In this document: piece by piece, positions 1 through 8,943 of the stretch | How positions within the stretch are numbered: position 1 is the first letter of the stretch | Layout of the letters: every line of letters starts with the position of its first letter | Source: Planctomycetota bacterium | GTDB lineage: Bacteria; Planctomycetota; Phycisphaerae; Phycisphaerales; Phycisphaeraceae | Assembly (NCBI GenBank): GCA_016350165.1 | Contig: CP066225.1 | Location: 310,001-374,000 of the forward strand | DNA: 64,000 bases | Direction of reading: 5' to 3' | The notes under the pieces: generated by a model | Told to the model about the DNA's origin: nothing | Database searches by the model: none | The model's input: only the letters and a program-made list of their open reading frames with translations | Program-made: the position numbers and the translations under genes

Positions 1-284
1 GACATTTGGTGCAGGAATGGAAAATAAATGGTGGAAAAGGTGTTTTTTTGTGTCGTGTCAAGCACGTATTTTTACGCAATCATGGCGATTTTTGATGGAT
101 CAAAGAGGGTTGTGTCAATGTGAATGGGAAATCTGTGGTGGAAAGAATTTATGGTGTGCGTAAGGAAATTTGGAAGAAATTTAAGAAAAATTGAGGTGAA
201 GAGGATGGTGAGTGGGCATAGGATTGTGAGTAAGACAGAGCACATTCGTCAGGTTAGTCAAAAATATGTAAAATTCCCGGCAAG
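1..284. other. Upstream region of carA, no gene recognised
   Basis: No convincing coding region is seen here. A reading frame that starts at 124 and runs into carA in another frame has no recognisable protein character and is treated as a shadow. The stretch is rich in G and T on the plus strand and should contain the carA promoter. No clear hairpin attenuator or PyrR-type structure was seen. Confidence 0.4.
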
Positions 285-1529
285 ATGCAACAAGAAGCTA
301 CCCCTAACGTTGAAGTTCAGACCGTGCCAGCCCGCCTTGCATTGGAGGATGGCAGTGTGTTCCATGGCCAAGGTTTTGGTGATTTGTCGCCTCGCACGGT
401 TGATGCTGAGGTGTGCTTCAATACATCACTGACCGGATACCAAGAAATCCTGACAGACCCATCGTACGCAGGGCAAATTGTGACGATGACGTATCCGCTG
501 ATCGGGAACTATGGCACGAATCCTGTGGATCTTGAGTCTGAGAAGATACAGGTCAGCGGCTTTGTGGTTCGTGAACTGGCGAACCTAAGCAGCAACTTCC
601 GCTCGACTAAGAAGTTAGAAGAGTGGCTTGCTGAGCAGAATGTGACAGGTATTACGGGGATTGATACGCGTGCTTTGACGAGAAAGCTGCGAATCAACGG
701 TGCTTTGAACGGCGTGCTCTCGACTGATAAGAATAAAACTGATGCTGAACTGGTTGCTGAGGCGAAGGCTTCGGCAGGTTTGGTCGGCCGAAATCTTGCT
801 GAGGGTGTTAGCCGAGGTGAGGTACTGCACTGGGAAGAGGATCTGGGCGATTGGGCACCGATTCAGGGTGCTGTAGAGCGGCCTGCGAATCAGTACCGTG
901 TTGTGGCGATCGATTGTGGTGCGAAACTGAATATTTTGAGAAACCTAACGGATAGTGGCTGTGATGTGGTTGTGGTGCCTTGGAATACAAGTGTTGAGGA
1001 AATCCTGAATTACGAGCCAAATGGTGTGTTCGTATCGAATGGGCCTGGCGACCCAGCGGCAGTTGCAGAGACGGTTGAGACACTGAAGGCATTGGGCGGG
1101 AAGTTACCGATCTTTGGGATCTGCTTGGGCCATCAACTGCTGTGCCTGTCATTGGGTGCAGAGACATATAAACTGAAATTTGGACATCGCGGCGGAAATC
1201 AGCCTGTGCAGAACCTTGAAACGGGTAAGGTTGAGATCACCAGCCAGAATCACGGCTTTGCAGTGGATACTGAGTCACTGGAGGCTGTTGGCGCGGAAGC
1301 AACACATATCAATCTGAATGACCGCACGTTGGCTGGATTTAGACACAATGAGAAGCCGATTTTTGCGATCCAGTACCATCCTGAGGCTTCACCGGGTCCT
1401 CATGACTCGCGTTACCTTTTCGATTGCTTCATTGACATGATGCAGAGTGGTAAAAGCCCGACGGGCGAGCAGATGGATGCGGCTCAAAGAAGACGTAATG
1501 ACATGTTACACGAGGCTGTTTGCGAGTAA
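285..1529 (+). CDS. carA: Carbamoyl-phosphate synthase small subunit
   Basis: This is the glutamine amidotransferase subunit of carbamoyl-phosphate synthase. It hydrolyses glutamine and passes ammonia to the large subunit (CarB) for pyrimidine and arginine synthesis in the cytosol. At 414 aa it is slightly longer than the usual 370-390. The N-terminal CPSase_sm domain begins near residue 15 (LALEDGSVFHGQGFG) and contains the GYQEILTDPSYAGQIV segment. The class I GATase domain occupies about residues 205-395, with the nucleophile Cys in GICLGHQ and the His and Glu of the triad in QYHPEASPGP. The ATG at 285 is the first start that gives a family-like N-terminus; its ribosome binding site is weak. 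carB is not adjacent, so the two subunits are probably transcribed separately. A 433-bp gap separates it from the next gene. Confidence 0.97.
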   Translation: MQQEATPNVEVQTVPARLALEDGSVFHGQGFGDLSPRTVDAEVCFNTSLTGYQEILTDPSYAGQIVTMTYPLIGNYGTNPVDLESEKIQVSGFVVRELANLSSNFRSTKKLEEWLAEQNVTGITGIDTRALTRKLRINGALNGVLSTDKNKTDAELVAEAKASAGLVGRNLAEGVSRGEVLHWEEDLGDWAPIQGAVERPANQYRVVAIDCGAKLNILRNLTDSGCDVVVVPWNTSVEEILNYEPNGVFVSNGPGDPAAVAETVETLKALGGKLPIFGICLGHQLLCLSLGAETYKLKFGHRGGNQPVQNLETGKVEITSQNHGFAVDTESLEAVGAEATHINLNDRTLAGFRHNEKPIFAIQYHPEASPGPHDSRYLFDCFIDMMQSGKSPTGEQMDAAQRRRNDMLHEAVCE

Positions 1530-1962
1530 GAACTGGCAAGCTAGTCAATCTACAAAAGATAGGTAGATCTCTTGGTTTAGGTAAAGTTCTTCTTTGCTAA
1601 CGGATATTTTATAATCTTTAGGAGTTTACCTACTTAAAAGCGCTTGCATTGCCTTGGAAAAGCGTTTACTTTTATATCTGTTCAAGTTTGTGAATTAATA
1701 CGGTAATTCAGCGACTGTAATAATTTGCAATATTGGACGCCGGAGGAATGAGAGCACGCAGTTTGTAGTTATAGTGTTCATTTCTTGTAGGGCATATAAG
1801 TTCTTAAAACGTAATGAGTTTTGCGTAATTTTGACGATTTAGTTTTCGAAATCTTTCTACATTCACATGAACTCTTTTGGTATACCTGCGAACAGGTTTG
1901 CTGGGGGAGGTAACTACAGTTGATTTATTGTCCTACCAGTAAATCAACGGAGGGCTAGGGTA
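1530..1962. other. Long leader before the PEP-CTERM gene, with several hairpins
   Basis: No gene is seen. The stretch holds three short perfect inverted repeats on the sense strand of the downstream gene: TGAATTA/TAATTCA at 1691-1710, ACCTG/CAGGT with a CGAA loop at 1885-1898, and GTTGATTTA/TAAATCAAC at 1919-1948. The last abuts the ribosome binding site GGAGGG at 1949-1954. Near 1640-1670 there are two AAGCG-centred sites (AAGCGCTT and AAGCGTTT) that resemble LacI-family operator cores. That resemblance is weak evidence on its own. Confidence 0.45.
1919..1948 (+). promoter_or_regulatory. Hairpin next to the ribosome binding site of the PEP-CTERM gene
   Basis: A perfect 9-bp inverted repeat, GTTGATTTA/TAAATCAAC with a 12-nt loop, ends one base before the GGAGGG ribosome binding site. 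In the mRNA the hairpin would sit immediately 5' of the Shine-Dalgarno sequence, so it could affect translation or mRNA stability. The pairing is seen directly; a regulatory role is inference. Confidence 0.4.
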
Positions 1963-2697
1963 ATGCATCAATTTTTCTCGAAATCATTCTATACCTGTAG
2001 TGGTCTGGCTGTCGCTGCGATGATGTTGGCTGGCACGAGTGCTAATGCTGCAACACACAGCTTCGCGTCAGACACCAATGATGACGGTCCAACTTTCGAA
2101 ACATTCCTTGATGGTAGTGTTGGTGTAATCACAGACGCTGCTGCAGAGGATAGTTCAGGTAAAGTTGTGATCGATCTAGTTGCAGGTGATCCAGAAGTTA
2201 CTGTATCAGACGTCTGGTTCCAATTTGGCGCAACTTACAATGTTGCAGACGTCATCACAACCGCTTTGATTCCAGGCGTGCTTTACCAGCACACCGTTCA
2301 AATCGACGGTTCATACTCATTCGTCGATGTTGACGCAGCTGGCATGCCAGAAGTTGGCGGTGATATCACAGCTAGCACCATCTACACCGTAGATTTCATG
2401 GATGCGATCATGACTGGCGTATCTACAAGTGCAACAGATTTTGGCAACTCTGCAGCAATCATGGCTAATGCGGACGTCTCTTCTTTGACTCTGATCAAAG
2501 GCGATAATTACGAGATTATCCCATTAGCAAGTGAAATTTTTGATTTTGGCTTTACGGTTACTGACGTTAGAGAAAGTATGACTGGTGGCACACTGGTCAG
2601 CGAAGGCAGCTACTCTGCTACATTCGTACCAGAACCTGCATCACTGGCATTGCTTGGTCTCGGTGGCTTGGCTTTGATCAGCAGACGTCGCAAGTAA
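1963..2697 (+). CDS. PEP-CTERM sorting domain-containing secreted protein
   Basis: This is an exported protein of 244 aa. It has an N-terminal signal peptide with a hydrophobic stretch at about residues 12-29, ending ANAA. At the C-terminus (about 222-244) there is a PEP-CTERM sorting signal: VPEPASLALLG, a short hydrophobic helix, then a basic SRRRK tail. In known systems this tail is recognised by an exosortase/archaeosortase-type transpeptidase and the protein is moved to the cell surface or matrix. The middle is Asp/Thr/Ala-rich, low in Lys and Arg and beta-like, with no recognised domain. No exosortase gene is in the window. The ATG at 1963 is preceded by GGAGGG with a long hairpin-bearing leader, and a rho-independent terminator follows at 2782. 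The gene is therefore probably monocistronic. The specific function is unknown. Confidence 0.9.
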   Translation: MHQFFSKSFYTCSGLAVAAMMLAGTSANAATHSFASDTNDDGPTFETFLDGSVGVITDAAAEDSSGKVVIDLVAGDPEVTVSDVWFQFGATYNVADVITTALIPGVLYQHTVQIDGSYSFVDVDAAGMPEVGGDITASTIYTVDFMDAIMTGVSTSATDFGNSAAIMANADVSSLTLIKGDNYEIIPLASEIFDFGFTVTDVRESMTGGTLVSEGSYSATFVPEPASLALLGLGGLALISRRRK

Positions 2698-2781
2698 TTA
2701 ATTAACATGTGTTGTAGAAAAAGCCTGTGTTGGATAGCACGTGATTAAATGTGTTACCCTACACTAATCATGGAAGATATC

Positions 2782-2806
2782 ATGCCCGCACTATGCGGGC
2801 ATTTTC
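2782..2806 (+). terminator. Rho-independent terminator of the PEP-CTERM gene
   Basis: ATGCCCGCA (2782-2790) and TGCGGGCAT (2794-2802) form a perfect 9-bp GC-rich stem with a 3-nt loop. It is followed by TTTTC. It lies 85 bp after the PEP-CTERM stop codon and before speA. Confidence 0.85.
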
Positions 2807-2979
2807 TTTGCGCGTATAAACTACCGTCGCATCGTTTCATTCATCACGCTAAAAGCTGAGAACAATTTGCGGGATGTGCAATGTATCGTGTGTCGTGCTC
2901 TAGGAGTAAGTTAGTTCTATAATATGCCATCAACTAAATGCAAAGATGCATGAATTGCATCTGTGGAGCAAGTGCCTGA

Positions 2980-4917
2980 ATGCGTAAATTTGCAGATCAA
3001 AACGAAACGAGTAGTGATTGGAGTATTGCACAGTCCAAGCAGCTTTATCGCGTTCACCAATGGGGGAAAGGTTATTTTGATATCAATAAAGCGGGTCATG
3101 TATCTGTTTGCATGAATCAAGAAACTGAGAAGCAAATAGATTTAATGCAGTTAGTTGAAGAGCTTCGTGGCCGTGATTTAAGTACTCCCCTGCTCTTGCG
3201 GTTTACAGATGTACTGCGTAACCGACTGCGTGAAATTGCAGATGCATTTACCAATGCGAAAAATGAATTTGGATACAAAGGTCGCTATAGTGCAGTCTAT
3301 CCGATCAAGGTCAATCAACAACGCCATGTGGTCGAAGAAGTCATACGCTTTGGCAAAGAGCATGGATTTGGAGTTGAAGCAGGTTCAAAGCCTGAGTTGC
3401 TTGCGGTGTTAGCATTGGTAGATGATGACAAGACGCCGATTGTTTGCAATGGTTTCAAGGATCGCGATTTCATTGAAGCGATCATTCTTGCGTCCAAGAT
3501 TGGTAGAGATATCATCCCTGTTGTTGAGAAGCTCAGTGAGCTACAAGAAATTATTGAATGTTCAAAAGAACATGGTGTTCGCCCACGTATTGGTATTCGT
3601 GTCAAACTATCGTCCACTGGCGACGGGAAGTGGGAAGAATCTGGTGGTATGCGATCCAAGTTTGGTTTGTTTGTAAGCGAACTTTTGGATGCGATCGAAT
3701 TACTTCGCCAAGACGATATGCTTGATTGCCTTCAACTACTGCACTCACACATTGGTAGCCAACTCAGTAACGTAAATGATGTCAAACGCGCAGTTAATGA
3801 ACTATCTCGCATCTATTGTGAAATCACTAAGGCTGGCGTATCTATGCGTATGATAGATGTTGGTGGCGGCTTCGGGGTAGATTACGACGGTTCACAAACA
3901 TCTGCTAATTCAAGCACAAATTACTCGCCTCAGGAATATGCGAACAATATTATATTCCACATCAAAGAGGCTTGTGACGAAGCAGGAATTGATCACCCTA
4001 CGATTATCAGTGAATCAGGCAGAGCGATGGTCGCTTATTCAAGCGTGCTGGTGTTTGATATTTTGGGGTGGTCAGGGTTTAAAAGATTTCCGATGCCTGA
4101 AGGTTTGGATCAAGATGAAATTAAACAGGTCGCCAAGCCTATTCAAACGCTGTATGAAACATTTTGCGAAATCAATCAACAAAATTACGTCGAATATTTT
4201 CACGATGCACAGATTGGCCGTGATGAAGCTTTGAGCCTTTTCAATCTTGGCTATTGCACACTTAAAGAACGTGGATTGGCGGAAAGATTATTCTTTGGGA
4301 TATGCTCAAAGGTACTGAACTTTCTAAAATCCGAGGATGATATACCAGAGGAATTTTCTGGACTCGAGGGTATGCTAGCTGACACGTATTTCATCAATGG
4401 CTCGGTATTCCAGTCATTACCTGACAGTTGGGCGATTGATCAGCTTTTCCCAATCATGCCTATTCACAGGTTGGATAAAGAGCCGACATGCCTTGGTAAA
4501 CTTGTCGATATTACATGTGATTCGGATGGTCGTATCGAAAAATTCATCAGCCAAAATGGAACAAAGGATGTACTGGAACTCCACGCACTGACAGGTGAGC
4601 CTTACTATGTCGGCGTTTTTCTTGTTGGTGCATACCAGGAAATTTTGGGTGACATGCACAATCTGTTCGGCGACACCAATGCAGTACACATCAGCTTAGA
4701 CGAACAAGGCGAGTGGCAGATTGATGAAGTTATTGATGGTGATACAGTGGGTGAAGTATTGCAGTATGTACAGTACGATGCTGAAGAGCTTAAACGTTCG
4801 ATAAGAAATATGACTGAGCGTGCGATACGTGAAAAGAGAATTTCACTTGAAGAAGGCAAAGCATTAAGACGTTTTTACGAATCAGGCTTAGCTGGCTCAA
4901 CATACTTAGATAACTGA
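2980..4917 (+). CDS. speA: Biosynthetic arginine decarboxylase
   Basis: This is a PLP-dependent decarboxylase of alanine-racemase fold type that converts arginine to agmatine, the first step of the agmatine route to putrescine and spermidine. Its 645 aa match the usual SpeA length of about 630-660. The PLP lysine lies in YPIKVNQ (about residue 108). HSHIGSQ, the glycine loop GGGFGVDYDGS and the late segment FFGICSKVLNF are typical of the family. The conserved C-terminus around YVQYDAEELKRSIRN is also present. The ATG at 2980 has a GGAG-like site about 13 bp upstream. The gene starts a co-directional run with short spacings (15 bp to the next gene), although the following genes have unrelated roles. 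Confidence 0.96.
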   Translation: MRKFADQNETSSDWSIAQSKQLYRVHQWGKGYFDINKAGHVSVCMNQETEKQIDLMQLVEELRGRDLSTPLLLRFTDVLRNRLREIADAFTNAKNEFGYKGRYSAVYPIKVNQQRHVVEEVIRFGKEHGFGVEAGSKPELLAVLALVDDDKTPIVCNGFKDRDFIEAIILASKIGRDIIPVVEKLSELQEIIECSKEHGVRPRIGIRVKLSSTGDGKWEESGGMRSKFGLFVSELLDAIELLRQDDMLDCLQLLHSHIGSQLSNVNDVKRAVNELSRIYCEITKAGVSMRMIDVGGGFGVDYDGSQTSANSSTNYSPQEYANNIIFHIKEACDEAGIDHPTIISESGRAMVAYSSVLVFDILGWSGFKRFPMPEGLDQDEIKQVAKPIQTLYETFCEINQQNYVEYFHDAQIGRDEALSLFNLGYCTLKERGLAERLFFGICSKVLNFLKSEDDIPEEFSGLEGMLADTYFINGSVFQSLPDSWAIDQLFPIMPIHRLDKEPTCLGKLVDITCDSDGRIEKFISQNGTKDVLELHALTGEPYYVGVFLVGAYQEILGDMHNLFGDTNAVHISLDEQGEWQIDEVIDGDTVGEVLQYVQYDAEELKRSIRNMTERAIREKRISLEEGKALRRFYESGLAGSTYLDN

Positions 4918-4932
4918 TTTACGAGGTCATGG

Positions 4933-5724
4933 GTGTTTGATTTTTTGCCTAACGGCGTACCATTATGGTTTATTGTGACAATGCTTGCTTTAGCTGCCAT
5001 CATTATTGGTGTCAGTAAATCAGGCTTTGGAAGTACAACTGCAATCATTGCGATGCCGATCATTGCTAATTTGATTCCGATTGAACAAACACTGGGTTTT
5101 ATGCTGCCTTTGCTGATGGTAGCTGATGCGATTGCGATTAAACAGCATTGGGGAAGACAATCATGGAAGCACGTGGAATGGGTATGTAGTGGTGCATTTG
5201 CTGGCATTATGATTACGATGGTGGCATTGTGGCTGCTTGCCAATCAAACGATGCTGATTGACGAGGCGGTGAGATTATTAGTTGGGATTTTGTGTTTAGC
5301 ATTTGTATTCTTTCAGCTTGCAAGAAGTATGGGCATGAAGCTACCACACGTTCCTGAATCGCGGGCTGGGGGTATTGGGTGCGGCATCGTGACAGGCGTT
5401 GTATCAACCATAGCCAATGCAGGCGGACCAGTGGTTTCGATATATATGCTGGAACAGGGATTGGGTAAGACAAAGATGGCTGGTACGATGGTAGCGATGT
5501 TTACGTTGATTAACTGGATGAAGGTTCCGGGCTTTTTGTTTTTAGGGATCTTGTCGCCGGGTGCAGTTTTATTGTCAGTTTGTTTTTTGCCAATTATACC
5601 GGTGGGATCACTTCTTGGAATCTGGTTACATGGGCATGTGAACGAGAAGCTGTTTAATGGAGTTATTTATTCCGCAACAGCTGCGAGTTCGATATTGCTT
5701 ATCTTTAAAGCGATTGCGAACTGA
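4933..5724 (+). CDS. TauE/SafE-family membrane permease
   Basis: This is an integral membrane protein of 263 aa with about eight hydrophobic segments, in the sulfite exporter TauE/SafE (DUF81) family. Members move small anions such as sulfite, sulfoacetate or other organosulfur compounds across the inner membrane; the substrate here cannot be told. The family signature is visible as two similar halves, each with a conserved small-residue stretch: GVSKSGFGSTTAI near residue 29 and GVVSTIANAGGPVVSIYML near residue 155. The start is a GTG at 4933, 15 bp after the speA stop; an ATG at 4929 is out of frame and stops at once. The gene runs nearly directly into the ASCH gene (3-bp gap), which suggests co-transcription. 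Confidence 0.88.
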   Translation: MFDFLPNGVPLWFIVTMLALAAIIIGVSKSGFGSTTAIIAMPIIANLIPIEQTLGFMLPLLMVADAIAIKQHWGRQSWKHVEWVCSGAFAGIMITMVALWLLANQTMLIDEAVRLLVGILCLAFVFFQLARSMGMKLPHVPESRAGGIGCGIVTGVVSTIANAGGPVVSIYMLEQGLGKTKMAGTMVAMFTLINWMKVPGFLFLGILSPGAVLLSVCFLPIIPVGSLLGIWLHGHVNEKLFNGVIYSATAASSILLIFKAIAN

Positions 5725-5727
5725 TAA

Positions 5728-6546
5728 ATGGGCAAAGCACATATTGCGATATTGAAGAAGAAATATATGGATATGATATTGTCTGGCGAGAAGACAATTG
5801 AAAGCCGTATAACGAAGACAGGCTGCGCACCGTATGGGCGTATTGAAGTAGGCGATCGTATTTACCTGAAGATCTCAAGCGGCCCATTTGTTGGCATTAC
5901 AAAGGCTGTAAGGATTGAGCAGTATCACCATCTCAATGGCGAACATATTATGAAGCTGTATGAGCAGTTTGATGATCAAGTCTGCGGAGGTAAAAAATAT
6001 TGGGAAGGCAGAAAGGATTGTCGCTTTGCCACGTTCATTTGGCTGGGCGAAGTTGAGCCAATTGATGTTGCGCCAAGATATACCAAGTCCATGAAGGCGT
6101 GGCATATCATTCAGGAAGCAAATTGTGAGAATAAGAATATAAGCTGCAGCACTGAAGCATTGGATCGGCTTTCAGCTTTGAATCGTGGTACTGTAAAATC
6201 TGAACAAACTGACGAGATCAAGCAGGAGCATGGCTGTGAACAGGATTGGACAGTAAGCTTGTCTGCTGGTGCGATCAGGAACGGCTATATTCGCATGTCA
6301 AAAGATTGGCAAAATCAGATTACTGATGGAATGACACTGCTTCTACCAAATAATGAATTAGTGGAAACAGACATCGCTCATGGTCGAGGGATGATACGCT
6401 GGAGGGGCTGGTCTGGACTGTTTGAAAGATACAATATGCAGGTTGGGGATGAAGCCCGTTTTGTCAGTCAGGGCGGAGGGCGTTATCGTGTATTATTCGT
6501 AAAGCAAGACGCTGCGAAGAAATCGCTGCATGAAGCTGAAAACTGA
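5728..6546 (+). CDS. ASCH-domain protein with an unassigned C-terminal domain
   Basis: Residues 1-115 or so form an ASCH domain, a PUA-like beta-barrel that binds RNA or modified nucleotides. The MILSGEKTIESR motif, IEVGDRIYLK and SGPFVGI match the family core. The rest is unusual: a variable linker at about 130-165, then a segment of about 100 residues containing GYIRMSKDW, RWRGWSGLFERY and QVGDEARFV. The order 'GW..LF.RYN...GDEARF' recalls DNA-binding pseudobarrel domains (B3/EcoRII-N type), but this is only a visual resemblance. The ATG at 5728 lies 3 bp after the permease stop, so translation may be coupled. A role in RNA metabolism or modified-nucleic-acid recognition is inferred from the ASCH domain alone. 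Confidence 0.75.
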   Translation: MGKAHIAILKKKYMDMILSGEKTIESRITKTGCAPYGRIEVGDRIYLKISSGPFVGITKAVRIEQYHHLNGEHIMKLYEQFDDQVCGGKKYWEGRKDCRFATFIWLGEVEPIDVAPRYTKSMKAWHIIQEANCENKNISCSTEALDRLSALNRGTVKSEQTDEIKQEHGCEQDWTVSLSAGAIRNGYIRMSKDWQNQITDGMTLLLPNNELVETDIAHGRGMIRWRGWSGLFERYNMQVGDEARFVSQGGGRYRVLFVKQDAAKKSLHEAEN

Positions 6547-6575
6547 TTTTTCGTTTTGTATTTTTAGGTATTGCG

Positions 6576-7484
6576 ATGAAAATCGATCTAGCTGATTTTG
6601 TTGATAACAAGGTGATTGACGAACTGATCCAGACTGCAATGCTCGAAGACATGGGCAAGCAGAAACTGGACGTGACCAGCATGGCATTTGTCCCGGCTGA
6701 TCTACATGGCGTGGCCTCAATGGTTGCTCGTGAAGATGGTAAGCTGGCTGGGATCGCATTACTCAACAAGGTTGCTGAGGCATACAGCGGTGATATTGAT
6801 GAAGAGATGATTCGAGTCGAACTCCTGATGGAAGATGGCAGCGATGTGAAGAAAGGGGATTGTGCTGCAAAATTCAAAGGGAAAATGAGACGAATTCTTT
6901 CAATGGAACGTGTTGCGTTGAATTTGGTCACACAGTTGTCTGGAGTCGCCACACTCACAGGAAAATTTGCATCCAAGTGCGAAGGCACGAAAGCTAAGGT
7001 CTTTGATACTCGCAAGACAATACCCGGATTGCGCGGCTTGCAAAAATATGCTGTTAGTTGTGGCGGTGGTGGCACACACCGCATGGGCCTTTATGATGCG
7101 GTCCTGATCAAAGACAACCACATTGCTCATCTTGGCATCGATGATCTACACGAAGCTCTCAAAGAAGCTGTGAAACGTGCTCACAACCAATTTGCGAATC
7201 TGAAATTTGTTCAAGTTGAAGTTGATTCACTCGAGCAGCTCGGCAAGGTTTTAAAGACAGGTGTCGATATGGTGTTACTCGACAATATGACCAATGACGA
7301 ACTGTGCGAAGCTGTAGCGATGCGTGATGAAATTGACTCACAAGTACAACTCGAAGCGAGTGGTAACGTGAACCTCAACACGATCGAAGCAATTGCCAAA
7401 ACCAATGTTGACCGAATTTCCATCGGCGCACTGACTCACTCTGCTAGTGTACACGACTTTGGGCTGGATATTATCGAGGACTAA
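6576..7484 (+). CDS. nadC: Nicotinate-nucleotide pyrophosphorylase (carboxylating)
   Basis: This is quinolinate phosphoribosyltransferase, which converts quinolinate and PRPP to nicotinic acid mononucleotide in de novo NAD synthesis. At 302 aa it is slightly longer than the usual 275-290. Diagnostic motifs are present in order: MLEDMG near the N-terminus, RRILSMERVALNLVTQLSGVA, the PRPP/quinolinate segment DTRKTIPGLR, KDNHI, VEVDSLEQL, VLLDNM, and the C-terminal EASGNVNL and ISIGALTHS. nadA and nadB are not nearby. It lies 29 bp after the ASCH gene and 42 bp before birA in the same direction, so shared transcription is likely. Confidence 0.97.
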   Translation: MKIDLADFVDNKVIDELIQTAMLEDMGKQKLDVTSMAFVPADLHGVASMVAREDGKLAGIALLNKVAEAYSGDIDEEMIRVELLMEDGSDVKKGDCAAKFKGKMRRILSMERVALNLVTQLSGVATLTGKFASKCEGTKAKVFDTRKTIPGLRGLQKYAVSCGGGGTHRMGLYDAVLIKDNHIAHLGIDDLHEALKEAVKRAHNQFANLKFVQVEVDSLEQLGKVLKTGVDMVLLDNMTNDELCEAVAMRDEIDSQVQLEASGNVNLNTIEAIAKTNVDRISIGALTHSASVHDFGLDIIED

Positions 7485-7526
7485 TGTTCTAATAGATCAA
7501 TAGACTGGAACGTATCTTGTCCATAG

Positions 7527-8558
7527 ATGCAAACGCACGAGGAGGTTCGATTGCATCAGACAAAACCAATCTGTGTAGGATTACTTGATTTACTTCTCAA
7601 TCAAGAACACGCGATCACTATCGAATCGCTCGTCATATCACTGCGCATGTCACCCGAGCGTATTCAGGACGAACTCGAAGTCCTAAGGCAATATGGCTGC
7701 AAGTTCGACATCCACCCCCAGCACGGTATCAAACTCATCGAATCCGGCCTTGGCGTCTGGTCCGACTACCTCGAAAGCGAATCAAGCGTTCTGCGCGACG
7801 TCCTCGTCTATGGCGAAACCAGCAGCACACAGGACATCTGCAAAGACATCTGCAGTGGCAAACTAAATGACCTGCAAAAAACAGATCACTTAATGGTGAT
7901 CGCACATCATCAACACAGCGGGCGCGGTCGCCTTGGCCGCAAGTGGGTATCGCCAGCGGGCAAATCCATCACCTGCAGTATGATCAAAACCATCGGCAAG
8001 CAAACCGACACCGAAGCAGTTAATCGACTCACACTCGCAGTCTCCGTCGCAGTCGCAAAAACCGTCGAGCATTTCCTCAACCAAAACAAAACCCACACCG
8101 TACAAATCAAGTGGCCAAACGACATCTGGGTCAACAATAAAAAGATCGCTGGAATCTTAGTCGAAACCATCAAAGGAAGCACAACCGATTGCGCGATCAT
8201 AGGCGTGGGACTAAACGTTGGCTTAGATCAAAACGATTTAACTAACCACGAGTTAGACGGCCCGAAATACCAGCCTACCAGCCTTCAAATGTGCGACTGT
8301 AAAATGGATCGCTTGCCCGTCCTAAGAAAACTGATCGAAGAATTAGACCAAGCCATCGAACGTGCCCACGATGACGACTTACTCACCGACTGGCGAGAAC
8401 GTTGTTTGCAATTCAAGCAACGAGTGAGGTTACAGCTGGGGGAGCAAATAACGGAGGGGGAAGTTGTTGACATAGACCCTGTTTTAGGTCTCATCGTCCG
8501 CAATGATCGTGGCATGCTTGTACATATGCCTGCTGCATCCACAACTGTTATCGCTTAA
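7527..8558 (+). CDS. birA: Biotin--[acetyl-CoA-carboxylase] ligase with N-terminal HTH
   Basis: Biotin-protein ligase activates biotin as biotinyl-5'-AMP and attaches it to the lysine of biotin carboxyl carrier protein. The 343 aa include an N-terminal winged-helix-like region (about residues 15-75), so this is a bifunctional BirA type that may also repress biotin genes. The catalytic domain shows GRGRLGRKWVSP (the adenylate-binding loop), KWPNDIWVNNKKIAGIL and GVGLNVG. A small C-terminal SH3-like domain follows (GEVVDIDPVLGLIVRND). Base use changes inside the gene: most of it is C-rich on the coding strand while the last 150 bp are G-rich. No biotin synthesis genes are adjacent. Confidence 0.95.
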   Translation: MQTHEEVRLHQTKPICVGLLDLLLNQEHAITIESLVISLRMSPERIQDELEVLRQYGCKFDIHPQHGIKLIESGLGVWSDYLESESSVLRDVLVYGETSSTQDICKDICSGKLNDLQKTDHLMVIAHHQHSGRGRLGRKWVSPAGKSITCSMIKTIGKQTDTEAVNRLTLAVSVAVAKTVEHFLNQNKTHTVQIKWPNDIWVNNKKIAGILVETIKGSTTDCAIIGVGLNVGLDQNDLTNHELDGPKYQPTSLQMCDCKMDRLPVLRKLIEELDQAIERAHDDDLLTDWRERCLQFKQRVRLQLGEQITEGEVVDIDPVLGLIVRNDRGMLVHMPAASTTVIA

Positions 8559-8597
8559 AATACGCTCAGACAATAAGCTTACAACGAGGGCAACCAT

Positions 8598-8870
8598 ATG
8601 AGCGAATCTTCAAATAACGATATAGATGAAATCGAACTCACAGAAATTGACATGTACTGTTTAAATTGTGATTACGATTTATACGGTATCGATTCGCATT
8701 CTTGTCCTGAATGTGGCGAACCTTTTGATCCAAATGACGAACGTACATTCCGCTGCTTTTCTGATAAAGACGGCATATCCACTAAAACAGTCTTCCGCGT
8801 GCTACTCTATCCATTCATCATCATTGGTTTAGTTATACTATTTGGATACATCATGGAATTTACCATATAG
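8598..8870 (+). CDS. Small zinc-ribbon membrane protein
   Basis: This protein of 90 aa has an N-terminal zinc ribbon (YCLNCDYDLYG ... CPECGEPFD, about residues 18-46) and one C-terminal membrane helix (about 65-86). It is a short, inverted-order relative of the larger zinc-ribbon membrane proteins at 13.7 kb and 57.9-61.2 kb, all sharing the C-x-x-C-x-Y-[DN]-[LI]-x-G and C-P-E-C-G pattern. GAGGGC lies 7 bp before the ATG. A strong terminator follows at once. The function is unknown; the ribbon faces the cytosol or the periplasm depending on the topology of the single helix. Confidence 0.75.
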   Translation: MSESSNNDIDEIELTEIDMYCLNCDYDLYGIDSHSCPECGEPFDPNDERTFRCFSDKDGISTKTVFRVLLYPFIIIGLVILFGYIMEFTI

Positions 8871-8884
8871 CCAACTGATTTTTC

Positions 8885-8928
8885 AAATAAAAGAAAGACC
8901 CACCATTTGGCAGGTCTTTCTTTTATTT
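8885..8928. terminator. Bidirectional rho-independent terminator
   Basis: A perfect 16-bp inverted repeat (8885-8900 and 8913-8928) encloses a 12-nt loop and has A-rich and T-rich arms. It sits between the convergent zinc-ribbon gene (plus) and the aminotransferase gene (minus), so it can stop transcription from both sides. Confidence 0.9.
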
Positions 8929-8943
8929 CGATCTATACAACGT

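Noticed and set aside
124-432. A 102-codon plus-strand frame before and into carA
   Set aside because: It overlaps the carA start in another frame, has no family feature, and is rich in Arg and Cys in a way typical of shadow frames.
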